NCBI RefSeq assembly: GCF_000802245.2 | Contig: NZ_CP021080.1 | Span: forward strand, 4,154,001-4,218,000 | Direction: 5' to 3' | Origin: Streptomyces pluripotens | GTDB lineage: Bacteria > Actinomycetota > Actinomycetes > Streptomycetales > Streptomycetaceae | Length of the DNA: 64,000 bases | Shown: positions 24,690 through 33,903 of the stretch, one piece after another | Position numbering within the stretch: position 1 is the stretch's first letter | Layout of the letters: each line of letters starts with the position of its first letter | Notes under the pieces: generated by a model | What the model was told of the DNA's origin: nothing | Databases searched by the model: none | What the model saw: the letters and a program-made list of their open reading frames with translations, nothing else | Position numbers and translations under genes: made by a program

Positions 24690-25609
24690 GCCTCGCCTGG
24701 GGCATCCAGCTGCCCGTCCAGTCCCAGAGCACGCTGTACGCGGAGGCCTGGGAGGCTGGCGGTGGTCCGGCGGATCTGGTGGAGATCGCGCGGGCCGTCG
24801 ACCGGGCCGGGGCCGAGTACCTGGCCTGCTGCGACCACGTGGCCATTCCGCGCCGCCTCGCCGGGGCCATGAGCACGGTCTGGTACGACCCCGTGGCCAC
24901 CCTCGCCCACCTGGCCGCCGTGACCGAGCGCGTCCGGCTGCTGGTCCACGTGGCCGTCGTGGGGCTGCGGCACCCGTTGCCCGCCGCCAAGCAGTACGCC
25001 ACTCTCGATCGCCTCTCCGGCGGGCGGCTGGTTCTGGGGGTGGGGGCCGGGCACGTGCGGGAGGAGTTCGAGGTCCTGGACGTGGACTTCGGGAGGCGAG
25101 GAGCCGTCCTCGACGAGAGCATCGACGCCCTGCGCGCCGCCCTCGGGCCGGAGGAGTTCCCCGAGCACCACGGCAAGCTGTACGACTTCGCGGGCCTGGG
25201 GCAGCGGCCCCGGCCCGTGCAGTCCCGCCTGCCCGTGTGGGTCGGCGGCTCCTCGCCCGCTGCCGTGCGCCGGGCCGCCCTCAAGGGCGACGGCTGGCTG
25301 CCGCAGGGCGACGCCCGCGAGCGGATGCCCGCACAGATCGCGCGGATACGGCGGCTCAGGCAGGAGCGCGGGGCCGCGGGGCCCTTCACCGTCGGCGCCA
25401 TCGCCGAGCCGCTCTACGTCGGCCGGGCCGGCTGGGATGTGGGCCGGCGGACCCTCACCGGGGCACCCGAGGCGCTGGCCGAGTCGCTGCGGGAGTACCG
25501 GTCGATGGGCGTGGACCAGGTACAGGTGCGGTTCCGCAGCCGCAGCCGGGCCGAACTCATCGAGCAGGTCGACGTGTTCGGGGCGGAGGTCGCGCCCCTG
25601 CTGGACTGA
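24686..25609 (+). CDS. LLM-class F420-type oxidoreductase (first of three)
   Basis: A 307-residue luciferase-like monooxygenase-fold protein: LVEIARAVDRAGAEYLACCDHVAIP, ERVRLLVHVAVVGLRHPL, and GGRLVLGVGAGHVREEFEVL, the standard set for F420-dependent members. It would perform an F420- or flavin-dependent redox step on a pathway intermediate. GTG at 24686 overlaps the amidohydrolase stop by 4 bp. A short gap with a gaggag ribosome binding site leads to the SDR. Confidence 0.88.
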   Translation: MSLAWGIQLPVQSQSTLYAEAWEAGGGPADLVEIARAVDRAGAEYLACCDHVAIPRRLAGAMSTVWYDPVATLAHLAAVTERVRLLVHVAVVGLRHPLPAAKQYATLDRLSGGRLVLGVGAGHVREEFEVLDVDFGRRGAVLDESIDALRAALGPEEFPEHHGKLYDFAGLGQRPRPVQSRLPVWVGGSSPAAVRRAALKGDGWLPQGDARERMPAQIARIRRLRQERGAAGPFTVGAIAEPLYVGRAGWDVGRRTLTGAPEALAESLREYRSMGVDQVQVRFRSRSRAELIEQVDVFGAEVAPLLD

Positions 25610-25638
25610 CGGACGGGTCCGAGGACCGAGGAGGAGCC

Positions 25639-26409
25639 ATGGGCAAGCTGGACGGGCGGGTCGTCATCGTCACCGGGGCGGCGCGCGGACAGGGCGAACA
25701 GGAGGCGCGGCTGTTCCGGGCGGAAGGCGCGCAGGTGATCGTGGCGGACGTGCTGGACGACCAGGGCGAGGCGCTGGCCAAGGAGATAGGGGCTGCCTAC
25801 GTCCACCTCGACGTCGGCACGGAGGAGGGGTGGCGGCAGGCCGTCGCGGCCACCAAGCGGGCGTACGGGCGCATCGACGGGCTGGTCAACAATGCGGGCA
25901 TCCTGCGCTTCAACGCCCTCGTGGACACTCCACTGGACGAGTTCATGCAGGTGGTACAGGTCAACCAGGTGGGCTGCTTCCTGGGGATGAAGGCCGTGGC
26001 ACCGGAGATGACCGACGGCGGCACGATCGTGAACACCGCCTCCTACACGGCGCTGACCGGCATGGCGGCCGTGGGCACGTACGCCGCCACCAAGCACGCC
26101 ATCCTCGGGCTGACCCGGGTCGCCGCGCTGGAGCTGGCCGGCCGGCGGATACGGGTCAACGCCATCTGCCCGGGCGCCATCGACACCCCGATGTCCAATC
26201 CGGCCCGGCTGGATCCGGACGCCGATCCGGAGGAGACCGGTCGGGCCCTGGACGACCTGTACCGCAGGCTCGTCCCGCTTGGGCGGGTCGGGCGACCGGA
26301 GGAGGTGGCGCAGCTCGCCCTCTTCCTCACCTCGGGCGACTCCTCGTACATCACCGGGCAGCCGTTCGTGATCGACGGGGGCTGGCTGGCCGGAGTCAGC
26401 ATTATCTGA
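25639..26409 (+). CDS. Short-chain dehydrogenase/reductase
   Basis: A 256-residue classical SDR: cofactor motif TGAARGQG, NNAG, catalytic Ser in NTASYTALTG, YAATK with Tyr and Lys, and C-terminal PFVIDGGWLAG. The acidic VADV after the second strand suggests NAD preference. It would oxidise a secondary alcohol such as a 3-hydroxyacyl-CoA or ring hydroxyl. ATG at 25639 has gaggag 4-9 bp upstream. Its TGA lies within operator 9. Confidence 0.93.
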   Translation: MGKLDGRVVIVTGAARGQGEQEARLFRAEGAQVIVADVLDDQGEALAKEIGAAYVHLDVGTEEGWRQAVAATKRAYGRIDGLVNNAGILRFNALVDTPLDEFMQVVQVNQVGCFLGMKAVAPEMTDGGTIVNTASYTALTGMAAVGTYAATKHAILGLTRVAALELAGRRIRVNAICPGAIDTPMSNPARLDPDADPEETGRALDDLYRRLVPLGRVGRPEEVAQLALFLTSGDSSYITGQPFVIDGGWLAGVSII

Positions 26410-26420
26410 CGCACCATCAG
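26406..26420. promoter_or_regulatory. Regulon operator 9
   Basis: ctgacgcaccatcag overlaps the stop codon of the SDR and precedes the next LLM gene. Confidence 0.75.
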
Positions 26421-26468
26421 CTATTGACCCCCGCGGCGGCCGGTGCGACAGTCGGCCAGCAAACGCAT

Positions 26469-26483
26469 CTGACGATACGTCAG
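26469..26483. promoter_or_regulatory. Regulon operator 10
   Basis: ctgacgatacgtcag lies 63 bp (about six helical turns) downstream of operator 9, centre to centre, and 25 bp before the TTG start of the LLM gene. Confidence 0.8.
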
Positions 26484-26508
26484 CACAATCTCGGGACGGT
26501 GAACCGCC

Positions 26509-27627
26509 TTGGAATTCGGGCTCTTTGTACAGGGATACGTGGGCAAGCGCGCCGAGACCGACCCGCTCGCCGAGCACAAGGCACTGATGGAGGAGACCGA
26601 GTACGTCATCCAGGCGGACAAGTCGGGCTTCAAGTACGCCTGGGCCTCCGAGCACCACTTCCTGGAACAGTACTCACACCTGTCCGCCAACGACGTCTTC
26701 CTCGGGTACCTGGCGCACGCGACCGAGCGGATCCACCTGGGCTCCGGGATCTTCAATCCGCTCGCCCAGGTCAACCACCCGGTGAAGGTCGCCGAGAAGG
26801 TCGCCATGCTCGACCACCTCACCGAGGGCCGCTTCGAGTTCGGTAGCGGGCGGGGTGCGGGCTCGCACGAGATCCTCGGCTTCCTGCCCGGCATCACCGA
26901 CATGAACCACACCAAGGAGATCTGGGAGGAGACGATCGCCGAGTTCCCCCGGATGTGGCTCCAGGACGAGTACCCCGGATTCCAGGGCAAGCACTGGCAG
27001 CTGCCACCGCGCAAGATTCTGCCGAAGCCGTACGGGAAGTCCCACCCGGCGATGTGGTACGCCGCCGGATCACCGCCTTCCTACGCCATGGCTGCCAGGA
27101 AGGGCCTGGGCGTGCTCGGCTTCAGCATCCAGAAGGTCTCGGACATGGAGTGGGTGCTGGAGCAGTACAAGACGGCGATCGTGGACGCGGAGCCGGTGGG
27201 GGACTTCGTCAACGACAACGTGATGGTGACGACCACGGCCATCTGCGCACCCACGCACGAGGAGGCGATCCGGACCGCGGTCGCGGGCGGGTTGCACTAT
27301 CTGCCGTCGCTGGTCTTCCGGTACCACGACACGTTCCCCCGCCCGGAGGGTTTCCCGGTGTGGCCGGAGACGCTGCCGGAGTACACGCCCGAGTTCGTGG
27401 AACTGCTCATCGAGGAGGAACTGCTGATCTGTGGCGACCCGGACGAGGTGCTGCGCCAGTGCAAGCGGTGGGAGCAGGCGGGCGCCGATCAGCTGAGCTT
27501 CGGGCTGCCGGTGGGGGTGCCGAAGGAGGAAACACTGCGGACGATCCGGCTCATCGGGGAGCACGTCATCCCGAAGATCGACACGGATCCCGTGCACCGG
27601 ACGTCCAGGTTCCGGGCGGCCGTGTGA
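26509..27627 (+). CDS. LLM-class F420-type oxidoreductase (second), TTG start
   Basis: A 372-residue luciferase-like protein. EFGLFVQGYVGK, YAWASEHHFLEQYSHLSAND, RIHLGSGIFNPLAQVNHPVKVAEKVAMLDHLTEGRFEFGSGRG are typical of bacterial LLM enzymes of the alkanal-monooxygenase branch. The start is a TTG at 26509; no better ATG/GTG is in frame nearby, so low translation is expected. It is preceded by operators 9 and 10. An amidohydrolase and an aldehyde dehydrogenase follow on the same strand. Confidence 0.9.
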   Translation: MEFGLFVQGYVGKRAETDPLAEHKALMEETEYVIQADKSGFKYAWASEHHFLEQYSHLSANDVFLGYLAHATERIHLGSGIFNPLAQVNHPVKVAEKVAMLDHLTEGRFEFGSGRGAGSHEILGFLPGITDMNHTKEIWEETIAEFPRMWLQDEYPGFQGKHWQLPPRKILPKPYGKSHPAMWYAAGSPPSYAMAARKGLGVLGFSIQKVSDMEWVLEQYKTAIVDAEPVGDFVNDNVMVTTTAICAPTHEEAIRTAVAGGLHYLPSLVFRYHDTFPRPEGFPVWPETLPEYTPEFVELLIEEELLICGDPDEVLRQCKRWEQAGADQLSFGLPVGVPKEETLRTIRLIGEHVIPKIDTDPVHRTSRFRAAV

Positions 27628-27723
27628 GCGCCGCGGTGCAGCACGGCGCGCCCGCCGCCGACCGCACGGTCACCCGCGGCCCTTCACGGCCTGTCCCGCA
27701 CCGCAGTTGAGGGAGGGAGCCCC

Positions 27724-29454
27724 ATGCTCGATCACGTCATCAAGGGTGCCACCGTCGTGGACGGCACGGGCGCCCCCGCACGCACCGCCGATGTCGGCAT
27801 CCAGGACGGACACATCGCCGTCGTCGGCAGGGTCGCCCAGGAAGCCCACAGCACCGAGGACGCACACGGCCTCGTCCTCGCACCCGGCTTCGTCGACCCC
27901 CACACCCACTACGACGCCCAGCTCTTCTGGGACCCGTACGCCACCCCGTCGCTCAACCACGGGGTGACGAGCGTCGTCGCCGGCAACTGCGGGTTCACCC
28001 TCGCGCCCTTGAACCCCGACCGTCCCTCGGATGCCGACTACACCCGGCGCATGATGTCCAAGGTCGAGGGCATGTCCCTGGTCGCACTGGAGCAGGGGAC
28101 ACCGTGGAGCTGGCGCTCCTTCGGGGAGTACCTGGACGCCCTCGACGGCCGGATCGCCGTCAACGCGGGCTTCATGGTGGGGCACTGTGCCCTGCGCCGG
28201 TACGTGATGGGGGCGCAGGCCGTCGGTGGGCAACCGGGCGAGGAACAGCTCGGCGCCATGCTCCGGCTGCTGCACGAGGCCATGGACGCCGGCGCCTGGG
28301 GGCTGTCCACCACCCAGTCCGGCACTCACACCGACGGGGACGGGCGGCCGGTCGCCTCCAGACACGCCCGACCAGGGGAGTTGCTGGCCCTGTCGCGGGC
28401 CGTCGGCGAGCACGAGGGCACCCAGATCGAGGCGATCGTCGCCGGGTGCCTGGACCAGTTCAGTGATGCCGAGATCGACCTGCTGGCGGAGCTCAGCGCA
28501 GTGGCCGGGCGGCCCCTGAACTGGAACGTCCTCACCATCGACGCGGCCGTCCCCGAGCGCGTGCCCCGCCAGCTGAGCGCGAGCGAGCGGGCCCGGAAGG
28601 CGGGCGGCCGGGTGGTGGCCCTCACCATGCCGATCCTCACCCCGATGAACATGTCCCTGGGCACCTTCTGCGCCCTGAACCTCATACCGGGCTGGGGTCC
28701 GGTCCTGGGGCTGCCCGTTCCCGAGCGCATCGCCAGGCTCCGCGATCCACAGGTCAGGAAGGAGATGCTGCGGCGGGCCGGGTCGAAGGAGGCGGGTGTC
28801 TTCCGGCGGCTCGCGAACTTCGGCCGCTACGTCATCGGCGACACCTACAGCGAGGCCAACCGAGGGCTCACCGGCCGGGTCGTGCGGGACATCGCGGCCG
28901 AGCGGGACCAGGACCCCTTCACCTGCCTGGTGGAGATCTGCGCCAACGACGACCTCCGTACTGTCCTGTGGCCGATGCCCAGCGACAACGACCCGGCGTC
29001 CTGGGCACTGCGGGCCGAGACCTGGCAGCACGAGGACGTCCTGCTCGGCGGCTCGGACGCGGGTGCCCACCTGGACCGGATGTGCGGTGCGCCGTACACC
29101 ACCCGGTTCCTGGGGGACTGCCTGCGCGGCCGGAAACTGGTCGGTCTGGAGCGGGCGGTGCAGATGCTGACCGACGATCCGGCCCGGCTCTTCGGGTTGC
29201 GCCGGCGGGGACGGGTGGCGGAGGGCTGGCACGCCGACCTGGTCCTCTTCGACCCGGAGCGGATCGACGCCGGTCCGGCCCGCCTGGTGCACGACCTGCC
29301 GGGTGACAGTCCCCGCCTGGACTCCCGGGCGATCGGGGTGCGGGCCGTGTGGGTCAACGGTGTCGAGGCGATCCGGGACGACGTGGTGAGCGGAGCTGTA
29401 CCGGGAAGGGTGCTGCGGTCCGGGCGCGACACCGAGACGGTGGGGACGCGATGA
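27724..29454 (+). CDS. N-acyl-D-amino-acid deacylase-like amidohydrolase
   Basis: A 576-residue amidohydrolase-3 family protein. N-terminal beta sandwich (MLDHVIKGATVVDGTG), metal motif PGFVDPHTHYDAQLFWD, GVTSVVAGNCGFTLAP, FMVGHCALRRYVMG, and GSDAGAHLDRMCGAPY with the late metal Asp. Relatives remove acyl groups from D-amino acids or open cyclic amides and imides; steroid-like pathways also use such hydrolases. ATG at 27724 has the strong site gagggagggag. It overlaps the aldehyde dehydrogenase (ATGA). No operator of its own was seen; it is 96 bp after the LLM gene and may be co-transcribed. Confidence 0.88.
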   Translation: MLDHVIKGATVVDGTGAPARTADVGIQDGHIAVVGRVAQEAHSTEDAHGLVLAPGFVDPHTHYDAQLFWDPYATPSLNHGVTSVVAGNCGFTLAPLNPDRPSDADYTRRMMSKVEGMSLVALEQGTPWSWRSFGEYLDALDGRIAVNAGFMVGHCALRRYVMGAQAVGGQPGEEQLGAMLRLLHEAMDAGAWGLSTTQSGTHTDGDGRPVASRHARPGELLALSRAVGEHEGTQIEAIVAGCLDQFSDAEIDLLAELSAVAGRPLNWNVLTIDAAVPERVPRQLSASERARKAGGRVVALTMPILTPMNMSLGTFCALNLIPGWGPVLGLPVPERIARLRDPQVRKEMLRRAGSKEAGVFRRLANFGRYVIGDTYSEANRGLTGRVVRDIAAERDQDPFTCLVEICANDDLRTVLWPMPSDNDPASWALRAETWQHEDVLLGGSDAGAHLDRMCGAPYTTRFLGDCLRGRKLVGLERAVQMLTDDPARLFGLRRRGRVAEGWHADLVLFDPERIDAGPARLVHDLPGDSPRLDSRAIGVRAVWVNGVEAIRDDVVSGAVPGRVLRSGRDTETVGTR

Positions 29455-30902
29455 CGGACCGGCAACCGCTGTTCATCGGCGGGGAGTGGGTGGAGCCGGA
29501 CGGCGGGCACTACCCGGTGACCGACCCGGCCACCGAGGAGACCGCCGGCTGGGCACCCGAGGCCTCCGTCGCGCAGGCGCGGGCGGCCTGCGCGACGGCC
29601 CGGGAGGCGTTCGCCCTCTGGTCGCGGACCAGGCCGGAGGAGCGGGCCGCCGTGCTGGGACGGGCGGCGGAGCTCATTCGCGGACGGCTGGACCCGTACG
29701 CCGACCTAGCCCGTGCCGAGACCGGGGCGACGACCCGGACGGCCCGCGCGATGCAGGTCGGGGTGGCCGCCGCCCGCTTCCGCCGGTACGCGGGCGTCGA
29801 GCCCGCCGAGTGGGCCGTCGTACCGCAGGTCAACGCGGCTGGGCCGATGGGCGGGGCCGGTGTCACGGGTGCACTGGCGGTACGGCAGCCCGTCGGGGTC
29901 GTCAGCTGCATCACTTCCTACAACAATCCGTGGGCCAATCCGGCCGGCAAGGTCGCCCCGGCCCTGGCGATGGGCAACACGGTCGTCGTCAAGCCCGCAC
30001 CGCAGGACCCGTTGTCCGTGTACCGGATGGCACAGGCACTTGAGGCGGCCGGAGTACCGCCGGGCGTGGTGAACGTCGTCTCGGGGCGTGCGGTGGCCGT
30101 GGGCGAGGCCGTGGTCGCGTCGGACGATGTCGACATGGTGAGTTTCACCGGATCCACCGCCGTGGGACGAGGCATCGCCGAGGCGTGCGGCCGGGACATG
30201 AAGCGTCAGCTGATGGAACTGGGCGGCAAAGGTGCCGCGATCGTCTTCGACGACGCTGACCTCGGCTCGGCCGTCGCCGGTATCGGCACCACCTTCTCGT
30301 TCTACAGCGGCCAGATCTGCACGGCCCCCACCCGGGTTTTGGCCCAGCGGGCGGTGTACGGCCGCTTGGTCGAACGGCTGGCCGCCTATGCCGACCGGTT
30401 GAAGGTGGGCGATCCCCGGGAGCCGGACACCGTCGTCGGGCCGGTGATCTCGGACGAGCACCGGGCGCGGGTCGAGGCGTACGTCGAACTCGGGCGGAAG
30501 GAGGGGGCCGTGCTCGCGGCGGGAGGTGAACGGCCCCGGCTGGAACGTGGTTTCTACGTCTCCCCCACCCTCCTCGCCGACTGCACCAACGATATGCGGG
30601 TGGCCCGTGAGGAGATCTTCGGGCCGGTCGTGGTGGTCATTCCCTTCGGCGACGAGGACGAAGCGGTGGCCCTGGCCAACGATTCCGAATACGGCCTCAT
30701 CGACTACGTCTGGTCCGGTGACACGGCAAGGGCCTTCCGGGTCGCGCGGCGGCTGCGTGCGGGAGGAGTCGGCATCAACACGGTGAGCCGCAACATGGAG
30801 GCGCCGTTCGGTGGCTTCAAGCGCAGCGGCGTCGGCCGGGACGTGGGCGTGTACGCCCTGCACGCCTACAGCGAGGTGCAGGCGATCGTGTGGCCCGGGT
30901 GA
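29451..30902 (+). CDS. NAD(P)-dependent aldehyde dehydrogenase
   Basis: A 483-residue ALDH: N-terminal LFIGGEWVEPDGGHYPVTDPATEE, cofactor segment SFTGSTAVGRGI, catalytic Glu in MELGGKGAAIVF, catalytic Cys in GQICTAPTRV, and EEIFGPVVVVIPF. It would oxidise an aldehyde, perhaps one released by retro-aldol cleavage, to the acid. ATG at 29451 overlaps the preceding stop, so it is translationally coupled. It converges on the Ddn-like gene at 30927. Confidence 0.94.
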   Translation: MTDRQPLFIGGEWVEPDGGHYPVTDPATEETAGWAPEASVAQARAACATAREAFALWSRTRPEERAAVLGRAAELIRGRLDPYADLARAETGATTRTARAMQVGVAAARFRRYAGVEPAEWAVVPQVNAAGPMGGAGVTGALAVRQPVGVVSCITSYNNPWANPAGKVAPALAMGNTVVVKPAPQDPLSVYRMAQALEAAGVPPGVVNVVSGRAVAVGEAVVASDDVDMVSFTGSTAVGRGIAEACGRDMKRQLMELGGKGAAIVFDDADLGSAVAGIGTTFSFYSGQICTAPTRVLAQRAVYGRLVERLAAYADRLKVGDPREPDTVVGPVISDEHRARVEAYVELGRKEGAVLAAGGERPRLERGFYVSPTLLADCTNDMRVAREEIFGPVVVVIPFGDEDEAVALANDSEYGLIDYVWSGDTARAFRVARRLRAGGVGINTVSRNMEAPFGGFKRSGVGRDVGVYALHAYSEVQAIVWPG

Positions 30903-30926
30903 CGGGCAGGCCTCATGCGCCGACCG

Positions 30927-31322
30927 TCACTCCGCCAGGTCGATCCGGACCGTCAGCAGATCCGTGCCGAACGCCCGTACCGCCGCGCTGTTGAAGCGGG
31001 GGAGCGTGCGCAGGCGGGAGACGGCGTCGTCGTCGGGGAGGAGGTGGGCGGTGCCGCGATGCCAGCGGCCCGCGATGCGGACGCGGACCTGCGGATCGGC
31101 CTGGATGTTGCGCACGTACTGCGACGTGAAACCGAACTCCGAGACGATCCAGAAGGAGTCTCCGGCCCGGCGCCCGCCCACCGGGGTCAGCCGGGGCCGG
31201 CCGGACTTGCGGCCCGTGGTCTCCAGCAGGGTCTGGAAGGGAAGGCGCCGGTTCAGCGGGTTGGCGAGGTGACGCTGAAAGCGGGTCACCATGCGGTGCT
31301 TGCGGTCTGCGCCACCTGACAT
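30927..31322 (-). CDS. Ddn-type deazaflavin-dependent nitroreductase-family protein (second)
   Basis: A 131-residue protein of the Ddn/DUF385 family: LETTGRKSGRPRLTPVGGRR, FWIVSEFGFTSQYVRNIQADPQVRVRI and WHRGTAHLLPDDD. F420H2-dependent reduction is the known activity of the family. It is followed closely by the end of the PHP-domain gene (31398), 75 bp upstream of its ATG, so the two minus-strand genes may be one unit. No regulon operator was seen. Confidence 0.88.
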   Translation of the reverse strand: MSGGADRKHRMVTRFQRHLANPLNRRLPFQTLLETTGRKSGRPRLTPVGGRRAGDSFWIVSEFGFTSQYVRNIQADPQVRVRIAGRWHRGTAHLLPDDDAVSRLRTLPRFNSAAVRAFGTDLLTVRIDLAE

Positions 31323-31397
31323 CCGTGCTTCCTCTCCTGGTTCTCCGCCCTCGCGGCGGAGCCGTGTCCCGGTTCCGCCGGTATGGGGTGGGCTCGA

Positions 31398-32828
31398 TCA
31401 AGTAGACCCGAGGAAGAGGGGGTTGGTAAAGGCTGCCATCGCCCCCGCCGCTGTCCCCAGCGCCGTCGTGTGTCGCAACTCGGCGCGCACATGGGCCGCG
31501 TGGGCCGGAGTGGTGTGCCACTCGACGGTTCCCTTCCCCGACACCGGTAGTGGATCGCTCGTGAACAGCGTGCCCTGGTCGGTCACCAGGCGGACCTGGC
31601 AGCGCGGAGCGCCGATGACCTCCAGACGGAGGATCACCGGGGTGTCGGCGGCCAGCGCCAGCCGCTCGCCGATACCCGCCTGTTCGCCGCTCCGGGCGGT
31701 GGCGGTGAGGGCCAGGGAGAGGTTCTTCGACTCGGTCACGTACGACCGGCCCGCACGCAGGCCCGCCAGGATCGCCTCCCGGGTCAGATCGTCGGCCAGG
31801 ACGACCGTCTGGGGATGCCCGATCACGTCCGGTGCGCGATGGGCGTCGCTGTTGCCCATCGCCGGCAGCCAGGCCCGGCCGCCGCGCCCCGCAGCGGCGG
31901 CGAGCCGGCCGTCCCAGGCGGTCAGGGCCACTTCGTCGTCGGGCGTCCAGGGCCCGTTCCACACCTCGATCGCGTCCGCTTCCCCGAACCCGAACCTCCA
32001 GGCGCAGCCGATGCAGTCGGCATACGGGTGGGCCGGGACGACCAGGCCGCCGGCACGGCGGATCTCCCGGGCGAAGCGGCTCCAGTGATGGTCCCGGGCC
32101 CGGTAGCGCCAGTCGATGAAGGTGCCGGGCTCGGTGCCGACGGCCAGCACGTGGCCGTTCCTGGTGGTGACCTCCTCGCCGAGCAGGACCAGCAGGTCGT
32201 CGCCCGCCGCGTCGGCCCAGTGGGCGTGCGCGGCGTTGGTGTTGTGGTCGGAGCTGCCCAGGAAGTCCAGCCCGGCCGCACGGGCCAGGTCCGCGATCCC
32301 GGCCGGGGTGCGGCGGCCGTCCGAGTGCCAGGAGTGCAGGTGGCAGTCGCCCCGGTACCAGGCGCGGCCCCGTCCCCGGCCGCGGGCAGGCGGGTAGACC
32401 GGACGGGGGGTCCGGACCGGCTCACCGGCCGTCAGCGTGACGGTCAGTTCGTACGGCAGCCCCTGTGGCGCCACCGTGTACGGGCCGAGCGCGATGTGCC
32501 AGGTGCCGGGGTTCAGGGGGCCGGGGAGATAGCCGGGTGTCGCCTCGTCCGCGCGGACGAAGAACTCCGTGCGGGCGCCGCCCGACCAGCCCCTGAAGCC
32601 CCGGCCGCCGAGCTCGGTGCCGTGCTCGTCGAAGAGGCCGATGTCCAGGGCGTTGCCGGGAACGCCTGGCGGGACGGAGGGCCTGTCGTAGCGGTAGGAG
32701 ACCTTCAGCTCGGCGGTGCCAGGTGGAACCTCGACGGGAACGTACACGTAGTCCCCGCAGCCGGGTGGCAGGATGCCGCGCATCGTCGTCACGTCTTCCA
32801 CCGTAGGGCTGACGGCCGCGTCCGTCAC
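31398..32828 (-). CDS. CehA/McbA-type PHP-domain metallohydrolase
   Basis: A protein of up to 476 residues with an N-terminal beta-sandwich (about 1-130; DYVYVPVEVPPGTAELKVSY) and a PHP-type metal-binding domain. Metal motifs: YRGDCHLHSWHSDGRRTP, SSDHNTNAAH, VVPAHPYADC, MGNSDAHRAP. CehA relatives hydrolyse carbamate and ester bonds. The C-terminus adds an immunoglobulin-like strand set. The start is uncertain: GTG at 32828 gives the longest form, while GTG 32801, GTG 32792 and ATG 32783 (MRGILPPGCG) are all plausible because no clear ribosome binding site marks one. Confidence 0.85.
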   Translation of the reverse strand: MTDAAVSPTVEDVTTMRGILPPGCGDYVYVPVEVPPGTAELKVSYRYDRPSVPPGVPGNALDIGLFDEHGTELGGRGFRGWSGGARTEFFVRADEATPGYLPGPLNPGTWHIALGPYTVAPQGLPYELTVTLTAGEPVRTPRPVYPPARGRGRGRAWYRGDCHLHSWHSDGRRTPAGIADLARAAGLDFLGSSDHNTNAAHAHWADAAGDDLLVLLGEEVTTRNGHVLAVGTEPGTFIDWRYRARDHHWSRFAREIRRAGGLVVPAHPYADCIGCAWRFGFGEADAIEVWNGPWTPDDEVALTAWDGRLAAAAGRGGRAWLPAMGNSDAHRAPDVIGHPQTVVLADDLTREAILAGLRAGRSYVTESKNLSLALTATARSGEQAGIGERLALAADTPVILRLEVIGAPRCQVRLVTDQGTLFTSDPLPVSGKGTVEWHTTPAHAAHVRAELRHTTALGTAAGAMAAFTNPLFLGST

Positions 32829-32893
32829 CGGCGCGTGGTGGGTGCCGACCGGTCGGTATCGACAAGGGGGTCGGGTCCCGGTAAAGAGGGGTC

Positions 32894-33739
32894 ATGCGTA
32901 TCGCCGTCACCGTCTTCCTGACCGACGAGACCATCACGCCCGTCCGGCTCGCCCGCGAACTGGAACAGCGCGGCTTCGCCGGGCTGTACCTGCCCGAGCA
33001 CACCCACATCCCCGTCGAGCGCACCTCTCCGTACCCGGCCGGCGGCGAACTGCCGCGCGAGTACGGCCGCACCTTCGACCCGTTCGTCGCGCTCGCCCAG
33101 GCGGCGGCCGTCACCGAGCGGCTCGGCCTCGCCACCGGTATCACCCTGGTCGCCCAGCACGACCCCATCGCCCTCGCCAAGCAGATCGCCACCCTCGATC
33201 ACCTCTCGGGTGGACGCTTCACCCTCGGTGTTGGCTTCGGCTGGAACGTCGAGGAGGCCGCCGACCACGGTGTGCGGTGGCGTACCCGGCGGGAGCTGGT
33301 CCGGGACCGCATGGGGCTCATGCAGGCGCTGTGGTCGCTGGAACCGACGGGCTTCGAGGGTGAGTTCGGTTCCGTCCGGGCCAGTGTCGCGTACCCCAAG
33401 CCGGTCCGGAGGCCGCGCGGGCCGGTCGCCGGCCCCCGCACGCTCGTCGGTGGTGCCGCAGGACCTGGACTGTTCGCGCACATCGCCGGATACGCCGACG
33501 GCTGGCTGCCGATCGGCGGACGGGGGCTGTCCGAGTCCCTGCCGGTCCTGCGCTCGGTGTGGGCCGACGCGGGCCGTGACCCCGCAGCCCTCCAGGTCGT
33601 GCCGTACGCGGTCCACCCCACCCCGGGCAAGCTGGCCCACTACGCCGAACTGGGCATCGAGGAGGTCGTGGTGCAGCTGCCGCCCGCCGGGGAGCCGAAG
33701 GTGCTGCGGGCGCTGGACGGGTACGGGAGCTTTCTCTAG
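32894..33739 (+). CDS. LLM-class F420-type oxidoreductase (third)
   Basis: A 281-residue luciferase-like protein: MRIAVTVFLTDETITPVRLARELEQRGFAGLYLPEH, ERLGLATGITLVAQHDPIALAKQIATLDHLSGGRFTLGVGFGWN and GYADGWLPIGGRG, the TIGR03619-like F420-dependent pattern. ATG at 32894 with aaagagggg upstream. No regulon operator was found, so its link to the catabolic genes is only by neighbourhood; it sits 164 bp before fbiC. Confidence 0.9.
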   Translation: MRIAVTVFLTDETITPVRLARELEQRGFAGLYLPEHTHIPVERTSPYPAGGELPREYGRTFDPFVALAQAAAVTERLGLATGITLVAQHDPIALAKQIATLDHLSGGRFTLGVGFGWNVEEAADHGVRWRTRRELVRDRMGLMQALWSLEPTGFEGEFGSVRASVAYPKPVRRPRGPVAGPRTLVGGAAGPGLFAHIAGYADGWLPIGGRGLSESLPVLRSVWADAGRDPAALQVVPYAVHPTPGKLAHYAELGIEEVVVQLPPAGEPKVLRALDGYGSFL

Positions 33740-33903
33740 GCCTCCTACGGGCCTCCCGCCCCCGCGTTCCGCTATTTCGCCCCGCGCCCTTGCTCCGCCC
33801 TTGTTCCCGCACCGTTTCGCCCGCTCCCCGTCCCGTCGTCGCCCGCCTTCGCGGGTGCTGACGGGACCCGTGGGGTTGGCGAGGGCGAACGTATGCTCAA
33901 GAG

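Noticed and set aside
32806-32828. ctgacggccgcgtccgtcac upstream of the PHP gene as another regulon operator
   Set aside because: The arms are 20 bp overall instead of 15 bp, and spacing is strict in the other 11 sites.
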